Positions 10,137-18,749 are shown, counted from the first letter of the stretch. The stretch: DNA of 64,000 nucleotides from Lentzea albidocapillata subsp. violacea (GCF_900100275.1 NZ_FNET01000005.1:310001-374000); one strand, 5' to 3'. Notes: a model not told the origin generated them from the sequence alone. Made by a program: numbers and translations.

Positions 10137-10331
10137 GTGCGCATCACCATGTTCCGCAAACTCATGGCGGGGGAGTTCGGCCAGGTCAGGGCCGAGATGA
10201 TCGCCCGTGACCACGTGCTGTCGTCGCTCGGCGGCCGTACCGCCGACGAGGCGCTGGAGGCCGGAACCGGGGCCAAGGAAGTCTGGATCGCGGTCTGCGA
10301 AGCGTTCGATGTTCCGGGAAATCGCCGCTGA
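10137..10331 (+). CDS. DUF3046 family small protein
   Basis: 64 aa from GTG 10137. It matches the short actinobacterial DUF3046 family in its features: MRITMF start, [21 protein letters not shown], and a [14 protein letters not shown] ending. In M. tuberculosis the DUF3046 gene (Rv2738c) is also directly upstream of recA, so the position supports the call. Function unknown. The stop is 27 bp before the recA SOS box. Confidence 0.88.
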   Translation: MRITMFRKLMAGEFGQVRAEMIARDHVLSSLGGRTADEALEAGTGAKEVWIAVCEAFDVPGNRR

Positions 10332-10357
10332 GCAGGTGCCGGGAGTGTCGCGTGTGC

Positions 10358-10373
10358 TCGAACACGTGTTCGG
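10358..10373. promoter_or_regulatory. SOS (LexA) box upstream of recA
   Basis: TCGAACACGTGTTCGG fits the actinobacterial LexA consensus TCGAAC-N4-GTTCGA with one terminal mismatch. It lies about 105 bp before the recA start. Confidence 0.88.
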
Positions 10374-10405
10374 CTACAGTGGCTCCGACCCCCGGCTTCG
10401 CAGAA

Positions 10406-10428
10406 TTGTCAGACCCCGCCAGTAGCGT
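10406..10428 (+). promoter_or_regulatory. RecA-NDp-type (PafBC-dependent) promoter of recA
   Basis: TTGTCAGACCC, six bases, then TAGCGT. This copies the arrangement of the mycobacterial LexA-independent recA promoter element (TTGTCAGTGGC-N6-TAGGGT-like) with exact spacing and a few mismatches. It lies 50 bp upstream of the recA ATG and downstream of the SOS box. Confidence 0.6.
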
Positions 10429-10477
10429 CAGGTCCAACATGACGAAGCAACGGCAGACGACAAAAGGTGGACCCAAG

Positions 10478-11524
10478 ATGGCACCCGCAGCACCCGACCG
10501 GGACAAAGCGCTCGAGCTGGCCCTGGCGCAGATCGACAAGCAGTTCGGCAAGGGCTCCGTGATGCGGCTCGGCGAAGAGGGCCGTGCCCCGATCGCCGTG
10601 ATCCCGACCGGCGCGATCGCCCTGGACGTCGCGCTCGGCATCGGTGGCCTGCCGCGTGGCCGGGTCGTCGAGATCTACGGTCCGGAGTCGTCGGGTAAGA
10701 CGACCGTGGCGCTGCACGCCGTGGCGAACGCGCAGAAGGCCGGCGGCATCGCGGCGTTCATCGACGCGGAGCACGCGCTCGACCCCGAGTACGCCAAGAA
10801 GCTGGGCGTCGACACCGACGCGCTGCTGGTGTCCCAGCCCGACACCGGTGAGCAGGCGCTCGAGATCGCGGACATGCTGATCCGCTCCGGCGCGCTCGAC
10901 ATCCTGGTCATCGACTCGGTCGCCGCCCTCGTGCCGCGTGCCGAGATCGAGGGCGAGATGGGCGACAACCACGTCGGTCTGCAGGCTCGCCTGATGAGCC
11001 AGGCGCTGCGCAAGATCACCGGCGCGCTGAGCTCGTCCGGCACGACCGCGATCTTCATCAACCAGCTGCGCGAGAAGATCGGCGTGATGTTCGGCTCCCC
11101 GGAGACCACGACCGGTGGTAAGGCGCTGAAGTTCTACGCCTCCGTGCGTCTGGACGTGCGCCGCATCGAGACCCTGAAGGACGGCGGCGAGCCCGTCGGC
11201 AACCGCACCAGGGTCAAGGTCGTGAAGAACAAGGTCGCGCCGCCGTTCAAGCAGGCCGAGTTCGACATCCTCTACGGCAAGGGCGTCAGCCGCGAGGGCT
11301 CGCTCATCGACATGGGTGTCGACCAGGGCATCCTGCGCAAGTCCGGTGCCTGGTACACCTACGAGGGCGACCAGCTGGGCCAGGGCAAGGAGAACGCCCG
11401 CAAGTTCCTGCTGGACAACCCGGACATCGCGAACGAGATCGAGAAGCGGATCAAGGACAAGCTCGGCATCGGCGCCACTCTCGACGCCGACGAGACGGTT
11501 CCCGCCGCCCCGGTCGAGTTCTAA
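10478..11524 (+). CDS. recA: Recombinase RecA
   Basis: 348 aa, standard length, no intein. Walker A GPESSGKT (residues 68-75), [21 protein letters not shown] (Walker B and L1 region), [22 protein letters not shown] (L2) and an acidic C-terminal tail. Forms ATP-dependent filaments on ssDNA, promotes strand exchange and triggers LexA self-cleavage. ATG 10478 follows AAAAGGTGG at a good distance; an upstream in-frame ATG at 10439 would add 13 unconserved residues. recX follows after 11 bp. Controlled by the SOS box and the RecA-NDp-like promoter listed above. Confidence 0.98.
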   Translation: MAPAAPDRDKALELALAQIDKQFGKGSVMRLGEEGRAPIAVIPTGAIALDVALGIGGLPRGRVVEIYGPESSGKTTVALHAVANAQKAGGIAAFIDAEHALDPEYAKKLGVDTDALLVSQPDTGEQALEIADMLIRSGALDILVIDSVAALVPRAEIEGEMGDNHVGLQARLMSQALRKITGALSSSGTTAIFINQLREKIGVMFGSPETTTGGKALKFYASVRLDVRRIETLKDGGEPVGNRTRVKVVKNKVAPPFKQAEFDILYGKGVSREGSLIDMGVDQGILRKSGAWYTYEGDQLGQGKENARKFLLDNPDIANEIEKRIKDKLGIGATLDADETVPAAPVEF

Positions 11525-11535
11525 GAGGTTGAGGT

Positions 11536-12045
11536 TTGGACGACGCTGAGGAGCAGCGCAAAGCGCGGGACATCTGCTACGCGCTGCTCACCGCTCGGGC
11601 CCGCTCCCGGCAGGAGCTGCACGACGCCCTGCTGCGCAAGGGGATCAGCGCCGGCGCCGCCGAGGTCGTCCTCGGCAAGTTCGACCGCGCCGGGCTGATC
11701 GACGACGCGCAGTTCGCCGAGATGTGGGTGCGTTCCCGGCACACGTACAACGGTCTGGGCCGCCGCGCCCTGGCCATGGAACTGCGCCGCAAGGGCGTGG
11801 CGGACGAGGTGGTGGCCGAGGCCGTCGCCGCGGTCGACAGCGAGGCCGAGGAAGAGCGTGCCCGCGAACTCGTCCGCAAACGCCTGCGCACCATGTCCGG
11901 CGTGGACGAGACGGCGAAGATCCGCCGGCTCGTGGGTGCGTTGGCACGCAAGGGTTATGCGGAGGGCCTCGCCTATCGCGTGGTGCGCGACGAACTGCGT
12001 ACCGCGGGGGCCGAGGCCTCGGCACTGGACGAGCCCTGGTCGTAG
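11536..12045 (+). CDS. recX: Regulatory protein RecX
   Basis: 169 aa from a TTG start preceded by GAGGTTGAGG. Three RecX three-helix repeats are visible: ALLTARARSRQELHDALLRKG, FAEMWVRSRHTYNGLGRRALAMELRRKG and the C-terminal ARKGYAEGLAYRVVRDEL. It binds RecA filaments and limits their activity. Eleven bp from recA in the same operon, the conserved actinobacterial order. Confidence 0.95.
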   Translation: MDDAEEQRKARDICYALLTARARSRQELHDALLRKGISAGAAEVVLGKFDRAGLIDDAQFAEMWVRSRHTYNGLGRRALAMELRRKGVADEVVAEAVAAVDSEAEEERARELVRKRLRTMSGVDETAKIRRLVGALARKGYAEGLAYRVVRDELRTAGAEASALDEPWS

Positions 12046-12122
12046 GCCGGGGCCGGTCCCCGTTCGAGGTGCCGTAACCGATCACGCCGCTTGGGCGGTT
12101 GGCTCCGAGTAGCCTGAAAAGC

Positions 12123-12575
12123 GTGAGCACTACTCCCGACGCGCCGTCCGCCGTGACCCTCACGGTCTCCGACCTGCTCTGCTTCGACCTCTACACGACG
12201 TCGCGAGCGGTCATCGGCTTCTACCGCCCGATCCTCGACAAGGCGGGCATCACCTACCCGCAGTTCCTGGTGATGCTGCTGCTGTGGGAGAAGGACTCGA
12301 GGCCGATCCGGGAACTCGTGCGCGAGCTCGACCTGGAGTACAGCACGCTCTCGCCGTTGATCAAGCGGCTCGAGAAGAGCGGTCTGCTGGTGCGCGTCAC
12401 ACACCCCGACGACGAGCGTTCCGTGCTCGTCCAGCTCACGGACAAGGGCCGTGACCTGCGGTGGATCGGCGCCGAAATGTTCCACCAGCTCGGCAAGGCG
12501 CTCGGCATGACCCTCGAGGAGGTCACCATCCTCCGCAGGGCGTTGAACCGGGTGAAACACGGCGCCCAGCGCTAG
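12123..12575 (+). CDS. MarR-family organic-peroxide sensor, OhrR type
   Basis: 150 aa, GTG start. The winged-helix domain carries the OhrR hallmark near its N-terminus: a Cys (LLCFDLYTTSR) at the position of the B. subtilis OhrR redox cysteine, followed by DKAGITYPQFLVMLLLWE and the DNA-recognition region LDLEYSTLSPLIKRLEKSGL. It should repress its target until the Cys is oxidised by organic hydroperoxide. No ohr peroxidase gene lies next to it; the downstream gene is a secreted alpha/beta hydrolase, so the target is uncertain. The OhrR assignment rests on sequence features only. Confidence 0.85.
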   Translation: MSTTPDAPSAVTLTVSDLLCFDLYTTSRAVIGFYRPILDKAGITYPQFLVMLLLWEKDSRPIRELVRELDLEYSTLSPLIKRLEKSGLLVRVTHPDDERSVLVQLTDKGRDLRWIGAEMFHQLGKALGMTLEEVTILRRALNRVKHGAQR

Positions 12576-12621
12576 TGGGCTGAAACACATCGCGTGCGAG
12601 GTAACTCCTCGGGTAATTTAC

Positions 12622-12633
12622 ATCGTGCACGAT
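12622..12633. promoter_or_regulatory. Perfect 12-bp palindrome, candidate operator
   Basis: ATCGTGCACGAT lies between the OhrR-type gene and the hydrolase, 55 bp before the hydrolase start and next to an AT-rich GGGTAATTTACA stretch. It differs from the AT-rich OhrR sites known elsewhere, so binding by the upstream regulator is only a guess. Confidence 0.35.
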
Positions 12634-12687
12634 CTGATCGGGTGCGATGAACCACCGCCTGCGGTGGCCGACGAGAGTGAGAGACCG

Positions 12688-13488
12688 ATGCGAGTTCGCA
12701 AGGTGTTCGCGGTTCTGGGGACGCTCCTGGCGCTGGCCGCCGTTGTTCCGTCCGGTGCCGGTGCGGCGGGGGACACGCAGAAGCAGGGCACCAAGAAGCC
12801 GACCATCGTGCTGGTGCACGGCGCGTTCGCGGACGCGTCCAGCTGGAACGGCGTCGTGAAACGCCTGCAGCGCAAGGGATTTCCGGTCGTGGCGGTGGCG
12901 AACCCGCTCCGGTCCGTCACCGGCGACGCGAACTATCTGCGCCAGGTGCTCGCCTCGATCGAGGGGCCGATCGTCCTCGCCGGACACTCCTACGGCGGCA
13001 TGGTCCAGTCGGCCGCCGCGCTCGGCAACCCGAACGTGAAGGCACTCGTCTACGTCGCTGCGTTCGCGCCGGAGAAGGGTGAGAGTGCCCTCGAACTGTC
13101 GAACAAGTTCCCCGGCAGCACCCTCGGAGACACGGTGTCCACTATCGACATCGGTGACGGCAGCAAGGATCTGACGATTCAGCAGGACAAGTACTGGCAG
13201 CAGTTCGCGGCCGACGTGTCCCGCCGGGACGCGACGCCGGCGGCGGCGACGCAGCGGCCGATCAACGACACCGCGCTGACCGAGAAGGCCGGCGAGCCCG
13301 CGTGGCACACCGTTCCGTCGTACTTCGTGGTGGCGGGCAAGGACAAGAACATCCCGATCGCCGCGCAGAAGTGGATGGCCGAGCGCGCCCACGCCCGTGC
13401 GGTCGTCGAGGTCAAGGGGGCCTCGCACTCGGTGGCCGTGTCGCAGCCGGACACCGTGGCCGATCTGATCGTGCGCGCCGCACGGTAG
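12688..13488 (+). CDS. Secreted alpha/beta hydrolase
   Basis: 266 aa. A Sec signal peptide (MRVRK, hydrophobic core, cleavage near GAGAAG) is followed by an alpha/beta-hydrolase domain of the EstA/salicylate-esterase type: oxyanion-region HGAFADASSWNGV, nucleophile elbow GHSYGG, acid-region SYFVVAGKDKNIP and catalytic His in KGASHSVAVS. ATG 12688 gives a clean signal peptide. Substrate unknown; likely an ester. Ends at a strong bidirectional terminator shared with the convergent protease gene. Confidence 0.88.
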   Translation: MRVRKVFAVLGTLLALAAVVPSGAGAAGDTQKQGTKKPTIVLVHGAFADASSWNGVVKRLQRKGFPVVAVANPLRSVTGDANYLRQVLASIEGPIVLAGHSYGGMVQSAAALGNPNVKALVYVAAFAPEKGESALELSNKFPGSTLGDTVSTIDIGDGSKDLTIQQDKYWQQFAADVSRRDATPAAATQRPINDTALTEKAGEPAWHTVPSYFVVAGKDKNIPIAAQKWMAERAHARAVVEVKGASHSVAVSQPDTVADLIVRAAR

Positions 13489-13497
13489 TGAAAGGCC

Positions 13498-13537
13498 GAG
13501 AAAGCCGGGACGCGGGCAGGGGCGTCCCGGCTTTCTC
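13498..13537. terminator. Bidirectional intrinsic-type hairpin between convergent genes
   Basis: Perfect 16-bp stem (13498-13513 with 13522-13537) and an 8-nt GGGCAGGG loop, centred between the hydrolase and protease stops. There is no long U-tract, as usual in actinomycetes. Confidence 0.85.
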
Positions 13538-13551
13538 GTGTTCGTGGCCGG

Positions 13552-14358
13552 CTACGGCTGGGGCTTCGCGATCCGGCAGCCGGGGAGTGTCAGGTCCAGC
13601 GTCGTGCGCGGACCGAAGCAGGAGACGAAGCCGAAGGTCTGCTGGCCGTAGTTGGTGCCCCGGCGGACGGTGATCTTGCCGGCGGCGTCGACCTCGCACG
13701 GGTTGTTCATCGTGCAGCGGCCGCCGCTCTCGTTGCCGGTGTTGTTGACGCCGACGACCTTGCCGCTTGCGTCGTCGATGATCGGCGAGCCCGACGTGCC
13801 GCCGATGGTGTCGCACGACGGCGTGTACCGCAGCGAGTCGTGCCAGGTCCAGCTCGCTTCCTTGACCTGGTGGACGAAACCGTCGAGCTGACACGAGTAG
13901 ATCTTCGTCCAGTAGCCGGAGACGATCCGGATCTCCGACTTGGCGACGGGCCGCGACGCCGACAGTTCGAGCGCGCGGCCACCGTGCTGCTGCTGGATCT
14001 GCTGGTACGTCTTGTCGAGCTGGTAAAGCGCGGCGTCGGTGCCGGTCATCGTCGCGTAGACGAGCTTGGCGCTGTGCAGTGTCGCGATCTCCGCGCCGGA
14101 TCCGCCGAGCAGCTTGAAGGTGCGGTCCACCGGCTGACCGACGAGCACCTGGCCCGGCTTCATGAGCTCGACGCAGTGCCCGTTGGTGAGCACGAGCGCC
14201 TTGTCCGCCGGCGCCGAACTCGGCATGCGGACGACCGAGCCGGAGCAGTTGTTCAGTTTCACCGTGCCGGTGAAGTCGACGGAGGCCTGCGCGGGTGCCG
14301 TTGTCACGCCGAGTGCGGCGATCGCTGCCAGCAGAGTTCCGGCGAATCGTCGAGCCAT
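13552..14358 (-). CDS. Secreted trypsin-like serine protease
   Basis: 268 aa with a typical Sec signal peptide (MARRFAGTLLAAIAALG..APAQA). The S1 triad can be read: His in LVLTNGHCV, Asp in GTDAALYQL, Ser in GGTSGSPII. Several Cys suggest disulfides, consistent with export. The form resembles the short actinomycete secreted peptidases rather than chymotrypsin-like alpha-lytic enzymes with long propeptides. No dedicated inhibitor or propeptide gene is nearby. Confidence 0.88.
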   Translation of the reverse strand: MARRFAGTLLAAIAALGVTTAPAQASVDFTGTVKLNNCSGSVVRMPSSAPADKALVLTNGHCVELMKPGQVLVGQPVDRTFKLLGGSGAEIATLHSAKLVYATMTGTDAALYQLDKTYQQIQQQHGGRALELSASRPVAKSEIRIVSGYWTKIYSCQLDGFVHQVKEASWTWHDSLRYTPSCDTIGGTSGSPIIDDASGKVVGVNNTGNESGGRCTMNNPCEVDAAGKITVRRGTNYGQQTFGFVSCFGPRTTLDLTLPGCRIAKPQP

Positions 14359-14503
14359 GTACGGATCGTAGTCGCTTAGCTACCTTCAGAAGTCAGCCGA
14401 CTGGCCGGTCGTAACTCGATCGGGTGGCGCTGATGGTTGGGGCTAACGGGTGAACCGGACCGATCGACGTCGTGGTCACACATCGCAACCGCCAGGAGCC
14501 CTG

Positions 14504-15256
14504 ATGACCTTTCCGACGCCGTCCGTCCACGCCCAGCCTCCGGTCGCACCGCCGAAGCCCGCGAAGTTCGGTGCGCTTGCTTGGACAGCGGTGATCCTCG
14601 GGATCGTCGGCGTCGTCTGTTCGTGGGTCATCTTCCTGAACATCCTCACCGCCATCGCGGCGTCCGTCGGGATCGTGCTCGGCGTCATCGCGCTGTTCGG
14701 CACCCGCAGGATTCTGGCGATCATCGGCGTCGTCCTGTGCGTCGCGGCCATCACCTTCACCGTGATGGCGACGCAGGCCGCGGTCGAGATCCTCGACGGC
14801 AGTACCAACCAAGGACAGGTCGTTGATGCCGGGCAGACCCCGAAACAGGAGGCGCCCGCCCAGAATCCGACCTGGGGCAAGCGGTACTCGTGGGCGAACG
14901 GCCTTTCGGTCGACGTCGCCGCGCCGACCGCGTGCACGCCCGGTCAGTACTCGGTACCGCAGAACATCGCCCGTGCGGTGAGGTTCGAGATCACCATCAC
15001 CAACGGGACGAGCGCCGCGTTCGAGACCGCGTTGATGTCGATCGGCACCGACGCGCAGTTCAACGGGCAGAAGGCCGAGATGGTGTTCGACTCCAGTGGA
15101 GGCTGCGACAGCACGTTCGACTCGGCGACCGTCCTGCCGGGCAAGACCTATACCTTCCACGTCGCGTACTCGGTCGGTGCGCAGCCCGGTGAGATGCAGC
15201 TCGTGTTCGAGCCGACCTTCAACTCCGACAAGGCGGCGTTCGTCGGCCAGGCGTAA
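14504..15256 (+). CDS. Membrane-anchored DUF4352-like protein
   Basis: 250 aa, ATG after CAGGAG. A Pro-rich cytoplasmic head is followed by a DUF4190-like membrane region with three hydrophobic helices (AWTAVILGIVGVVCSW, TAIAASVGIVLGVIALFG, ILAIIGVVLCVAAITFTVMA). The exported domain has features of the DUF4352/Telokin-like beta-sandwich family: FEITITNGTSAAFETALMS, two Cys and DSATVLPGKTYTFHVAYSV. Function unknown. The fold call is from pattern only. Confidence 0.72.
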   Translation: MTFPTPSVHAQPPVAPPKPAKFGALAWTAVILGIVGVVCSWVIFLNILTAIAASVGIVLGVIALFGTRRILAIIGVVLCVAAITFTVMATQAAVEILDGSTNQGQVVDAGQTPKQEAPAQNPTWGKRYSWANGLSVDVAAPTACTPGQYSVPQNIARAVRFEITITNGTSAAFETALMSIGTDAQFNGQKAEMVFDSSGGCDSTFDSATVLPGKTYTFHVAYSVGAQPGEMQLVFEPTFNSDKAAFVGQA

Positions 15257-15298
15257 ACCGTTCGCTTGCGGGCGCACGGACGGGATACAAATCGGGGC

Positions 15299-16066
15299 AT
15301 GTTGCGCAAGTACCGGCGAACGCCCCACCTAGAGGGCTCGCGCCTGCAACCAGGCGACGAGAACCTCGACCAGGTGCCGTTCCGCGCGATCGCGGGGCGG
15401 CACCTCGTCGTCGAGGAGAAGCTCGACGGTGCCAACGCGGGCATCAGCTTCGACTCCGGCGGTGTGCTGAAACTCCAGTCACGCGGCCATTTCCTGGCGG
15501 GCGGGCCGAGGGAACGGCAGTTCGCGCCGTTGAAGGCGTGGGCCGCGACGCACCAGGGCGTGCTGTGGGAAAGGCTCGGCACACGGTTCGTGCTCTACGG
15601 GGAATGGTTGTACGCCAAGCACACCGTGTTCTACGACGCGCTGCCGCACCACTTCTGCGAGTTCGACCTGCTCAACCGCACGACCGGCGAGTTCCTGTCC
15701 ACACCGGAACGCCGTCGCGTGCTCTCGGGCACGCCGGTGGTGTCCGTGCCGGTGCTGCACGAAGGGCCGTTGCGCCGCTTGAAGGACCTGACGACGTTGC
15801 TCGGCCCGTCCACGTGCCGCACTCTTCGGTGGCGCGACGCGCTGGTCGACGCGGCGCGGGCGGCGGGGCAGGACCCGGAAGTCGTTGTCGCGGAGACGGA
15901 TTCGGACGACGACATGGAAGGCCTCTACATCAAGGTGGAGGAGGACGGGCGCACCGTCGAGCGCTACAAGTGGGTGCGGCCGACGTTCCACACCGCCGTG
16001 CTGGACTCGGGCAGCCACTGGCAGGACCGCCCGATCCTGCCGAACCAGGTGGTGGCCCGTGTTTGA
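15299..16066 (+). CDS. ATP-dependent RNA ligase (Rnl family)
   Basis: 255 aa. All nucleotidyltransferase motifs are in order: motif I EEKLDGANAG with adenylated Lys41, motif III YGEWLYAKH, motif IIIa FCEFDL, motif IV EGLYIK and motif V ERYKWVR. No OB-fold or DNA-ligase domain follows, which favours an RNA ligase of the T4 Rnl2/PF09414 type. It would seal 3'-OH/5'-phosphate RNA ends. It overlaps the following HD-kinase gene by 8 bp, so the two make one repair module: the neighbour heals ends and this enzyme seals them. Cellular RNA target unknown. Confidence 0.9.
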   Translation: MLRKYRRTPHLEGSRLQPGDENLDQVPFRAIAGRHLVVEEKLDGANAGISFDSGGVLKLQSRGHFLAGGPRERQFAPLKAWAATHQGVLWERLGTRFVLYGEWLYAKHTVFYDALPHHFCEFDLLNRTTGEFLSTPERRRVLSGTPVVSVPVLHEGPLRRLKDLTTLLGPSTCRTLRWRDALVDAARAAGQDPEVVVAETDSDDDMEGLYIKVEEDGRTVERYKWVRPTFHTAVLDSGSHWQDRPILPNQVVARV

Positions 16067-17192
16067 GCAACTCTGCCCGACCGGTCCAGAGTGGACTCTC
16101 GACTGGGACGCCGTGCGCTCGGCGTTTCCGTGGGTGCGCGCACTCGAAGGCGTGCCGCAGGACCCTGTGCACCACGCAGAGGGTGACGTCGCCACACACA
16201 CCCGGATGGCGTGCGAGGCCCTGGTGTCGCTGCCCGAATGGCGGTCACGTCCCGAGGCGGAACGAGTGCGCCTGTTCGCGACAGTGCTGCTGCACGACGC
16301 CGCGAAGCCGTTCCGCACGCAGATCGCCGACGGCCGAGTCACCGCGCACGGCCACTCCCGCGCCGGAGACCTGCTGGCGCGCAAGCTGTTGTGGGAGATG
16401 GGACGCCCGATCGCCTGGCGCGAGCACGTCGCCGCGCTGGTGCGCCACCACCAGGTGCCGTTCTGGGCGCTGGAACGCCCCGACCTCGACCGCATCGCGT
16501 TCCGGGTGAGCCTGCTCGCGCGCAACGACGACCTGGCGACGCTCGCCCGCGCCGACATCCTCGGCCGGATCTGCGGAGACGCGGACTCGGTGCTGGAGAA
16601 CATCGCGCTGTTCGAGGAGTACTGCCGCGAACGCGACTGCCTGGACCGGCCGCGTGCCTTCCCGTCCGACCACGCCCGGTTCCAGTACTTCCGCACGCCT
16701 GGCCGGGACCCCGGCTACGCCGCTTACGACGACACCCGCGTCGAGGTGACGGTGCTGTCCGGCCAGCCGGGTGTCGGCAAGGACCACTGGATCGCCGCCC
16801 ACCGGCCGGGCTGGCCGGTGGTGAGCCTCGACGCGGTGCGCTCACGGCTGGGCATCGCGCCCGACGGCGACCAGCGCGCGGTCGCCGCCGCCGCGTTCGA
16901 GGAAGCCCGAACGCTGTTGCGGGCGGGCGAGCGGTTCGTCTGGAACGCGACCAACATCTCCCAGCAACTGCGTGAGCGCTGCGTCGGACTCGCCGCCGAC
17001 TACCGCGCCCGCATCACCCTGGTCGGACTCGAAGCGCCGAAGAACGTGATTCACGCGCGCAACCGCGCCCGCTCGGAGCCGGTGCCGGCCGCTGTGATCG
17101 ACCGGCTCGTCGGCAAGTGGGAGGCGGTCGACCTCACCGAGGCGCATGTCGTCGAACGGGTGGACACCGCACTGCCCTCGATCCGTTCTTGA
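16059..17192 (+). CDS. HD-Pnk: HD phosphoesterase fused to polynucleotide 5'-kinase
   Basis: 377 aa, GTG start inside the ligase gene. N-terminal HD-superfamily domain: His47 (DVATHTRM), His79-Asp80 (LLHDAAKPF), further His at GHSRAGDL and VRHHQVPF. C-terminal P-loop kinase: SGQPGVGKD (234-242), SLDAVRSRLG and a WNATNISQQLRERC lid-like region, as in the Pnkp-type AAA_33 kinases. The domain order matches the HD-Pnk end-healing enzymes described from Runella, which remove 2',3'-cyclic or 3' phosphates and phosphorylate 5'-OH ends. Pairing with an Rnl ligase makes a complete RNA repair pathway. The family assignment is strong; the activity here is inferred. Confidence 0.88.
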   Translation: MFEQLCPTGPEWTLDWDAVRSAFPWVRALEGVPQDPVHHAEGDVATHTRMACEALVSLPEWRSRPEAERVRLFATVLLHDAAKPFRTQIADGRVTAHGHSRAGDLLARKLLWEMGRPIAWREHVAALVRHHQVPFWALERPDLDRIAFRVSLLARNDDLATLARADILGRICGDADSVLENIALFEEYCRERDCLDRPRAFPSDHARFQYFRTPGRDPGYAAYDDTRVEVTVLSGQPGVGKDHWIAAHRPGWPVVSLDAVRSRLGIAPDGDQRAVAAAAFEEARTLLRAGERFVWNATNISQQLRERCVGLAADYRARITLVGLEAPKNVIHARNRARSEPVPAAVIDRLVGKWEAVDLTEAHVVERVDTALPSIRS

Positions 17193-17201
17193 CTCAAGAT
17201 C

Positions 17202-17217
17202 CATATATCAGTTCAGC
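17202..17217. repeat. AT-rich palindrome copy, variant (CATATATCAGTTCAGC)
   Basis: Ten bases after the HD-Pnk stop. Its last 15 bases (ATATATCAGTTCAGC) are identical to 43299-43313 beside dapF. The left half is degenerate (CC instead of TG). Confidence 0.55.
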
Positions 17218-17336
17218 CGAGCCTTTGAACAGGCCCCACGATCACCGTCGGGGCTCCTGCGTCACCTGACGCAAGCCGCGGCGTGCTCGCGCGTTCACCT
17301 TCGTTATGTCAACCCAACATCGTGCTGACCTGCGGC

Positions 17337-17382
17337 TTAGCAATGACTCTTTGGACGACGTCGTCAAAAGAGTCATTGCTAA
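17337..17382. repeat. REP-like palindromic repeat, copy A
   Basis: 46-bp near-perfect palindrome. Outer 15-bp arms TTAGCAATGACTCTT and AAGAGTCATTGCTAA are exact inverse complements. The middle contains its own palindrome GACGACGTCGTC; only one base pair in 23 is unmatched. It lies between the convergent HD-Pnk and DUF4142 genes. Related copies are at 23.55, 23.70 and 49.60 kb. As RNA it would form a long hairpin and might terminate transcription, but other copies sit in places that do not suit a terminator. Confidence 0.8.
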
Positions 17383-17426
17383 GGGCCGAGAAGCTCGCCC
17401 GGCGGGCTGCGGAGGGCCCGTAAGGC

Positions 17427-17466
17427 GCTGATATATCGGTTGGCGCGGGCGGCAGCCGATATGTCG
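17427..17466. repeat. AT-rich palindrome copies, pair (CTGATATATCGGTT and CCGATATGTCGG)
   Basis: Two sites with core starts 28 bp apart, just before the DUF4142 stop. The first has a perfect GATATATC core at 17430-17437; the second has one core mismatch (17458-17465). Confidence 0.55.
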
Positions 17467-17477
17467 GTGGGCAAGCG

Positions 17478-18707
17478 TCAGCGGCGGTGTTCTCCGTGGT
17501 GGCCGACTGCCCGGACCAGCCAGAGGGTGCCCGCGGCGGCGACCACGAGGACGGCGATGCCGGTGAGGAAGCCGACGCTCGTGGACGAGTCGTCGGGTTG
17601 TGGCGGAGGGCTGCTGTTGGACTTTTGCTGGGTGAGAGCCGGGATGTCGGTCATCTGCAGCGAGTTCGCCTTCACCAGGCCGGTGCTCTCCAGCAGGAGC
17701 ATGTGCTTGAGCAGGATGGTCAGGGCGGTCTGGGCGGCGATGCGCACGGGGACGTTCTTGGTCGTCGCGCGGGCGTGGGCGACCTGGCTGACGAGCGAGC
17801 CGTCGGCCGCGCGTGACAGGTTCGCGTACATGTTGTCGAGCTCCTCGCCCGAGCTGGACGAGATGGCGTTCGCCCACGACTTCTGTTCCGTCGTCGGTTC
17901 GGAGGGCAGATCCACGCCGATCTGGCGGGCAGCCTCCGTGACCGCCTGGGTCAGCTGGGTGTGCTCGGCGGCGAGCTGGCCCGCGACCTTGCGGACCTTC
18001 GAGTCGCGTGCCCGGTTGGAGCTTTCCCGGCTGGCCGGTTTCTGCCACAGCGAATGCTGGGCGAGCAGTACGAGCAGTTCCCGGTCCGACGGTTCGATGT
18101 TCTGGCCGATGACGCGGACCGCGTTAACCTGCGCCTTGGCGGTCACCAGTTCGAACGCGGACGGGTCCGCCTTGCCGGTGTTCTCCAGGACCGTCATTGT
18201 GCGAATCAGCATTTGCGAGGCCTGGTGAGCAAGCGTTCGGATTGTGGTGTTCTGCGTTGTCGCCCGCGTTCGCACGGCCATTACGAGAAGCCCGCCCTGG
18301 GCCTGCCGGACGATCGTCGCGTAGGCGCGGTCGTGGTTGTCCCCGGTGCGTCCTGCCATCTCATCGATGAGTGACTGGTGTTCACTGCTGACGTCGTTCG
18401 GCAGGACCACTCCCAGTCCCTCGGCGGATTTCAGCAGATCGATGTCGAGTCGTGAATGCCCTTCGAAGACGTCCCGCCCGGCATTGCTTGTGCCCGCGTC
18501 CGTGGAACGTGTGGGAGCTTCTTTGCTCACCGGCACCAACCAAGAGTTTGCTTGCCTCAGAGAAACCATGAACGAACGGTCTGAAGGTTGTACTTCTGTC
18601 GATTGCGCATTAGCCGGGACGGCTCCGACGAAAGCCCCCAGAAATATGACAGACAGGATGGTGAACAGCGCTACGTGCTGTCCCAGCGTGTCCAATCGGT
18701 GACGCAT
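17478..18707 (-). CDS. Secreted protein with two DUF4142 domains and C-terminal anchor
   Basis: 409 aa. A signal peptide (cleavage near VPANAQS) is followed by two DUF4142-like four-helix units (about 40-205 and 215-365) with similar segments: DRSFMVSLRQANSWLV versus DRELLVLLAQHSLW, and VRTRATTQNTTIRTLAHQ versus AHARATTKNVPVRIAAQ. A Pro/Ser-rich linker, a membrane helix (SVGFLTGIAVLVVAAAGTLWLV) and a basic tail anchor it. DUF4142 is found in bacterial periplasmic or surface proteins of unknown role, often stress-linked. ATG 18707. The divergent ECF sigma gene and matching promoter elements suggest it is a target of that sigma factor. Confidence 0.85.
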   Translation of the reverse strand: MRHRLDTLGQHVALFTILSVIFLGAFVGAVPANAQSTEVQPSDRSFMVSLRQANSWLVPVSKEAPTRSTDAGTSNAGRDVFEGHSRLDIDLLKSAEGLGVVLPNDVSSEHQSLIDEMAGRTGDNHDRAYATIVRQAQGGLLVMAVRTRATTQNTTIRTLAHQASQMLIRTMTVLENTGKADPSAFELVTAKAQVNAVRVIGQNIEPSDRELLVLLAQHSLWQKPASRESSNRARDSKVRKVAGQLAAEHTQLTQAVTEAARQIGVDLPSEPTTEQKSWANAISSSSGEELDNMYANLSRAADGSLVSQVAHARATTKNVPVRIAAQTALTILLKHMLLLESTGLVKANSLQMTDIPALTQQKSNSSPPPQPDDSSTSVGFLTGIAVLVVAAAGTLWLVRAVGHHGEHRR

Positions 18708-18749
18708 AGTGCCCGTTCCCTCCCGTGATCGAGCTGCCTTCGAATGTGA

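Noticed and set aside
17193..17477. Remnant transposase or IS around repeat A
   Set aside because: No transposase-like translation in any frame and no terminal repeats beyond the palindrome itself.
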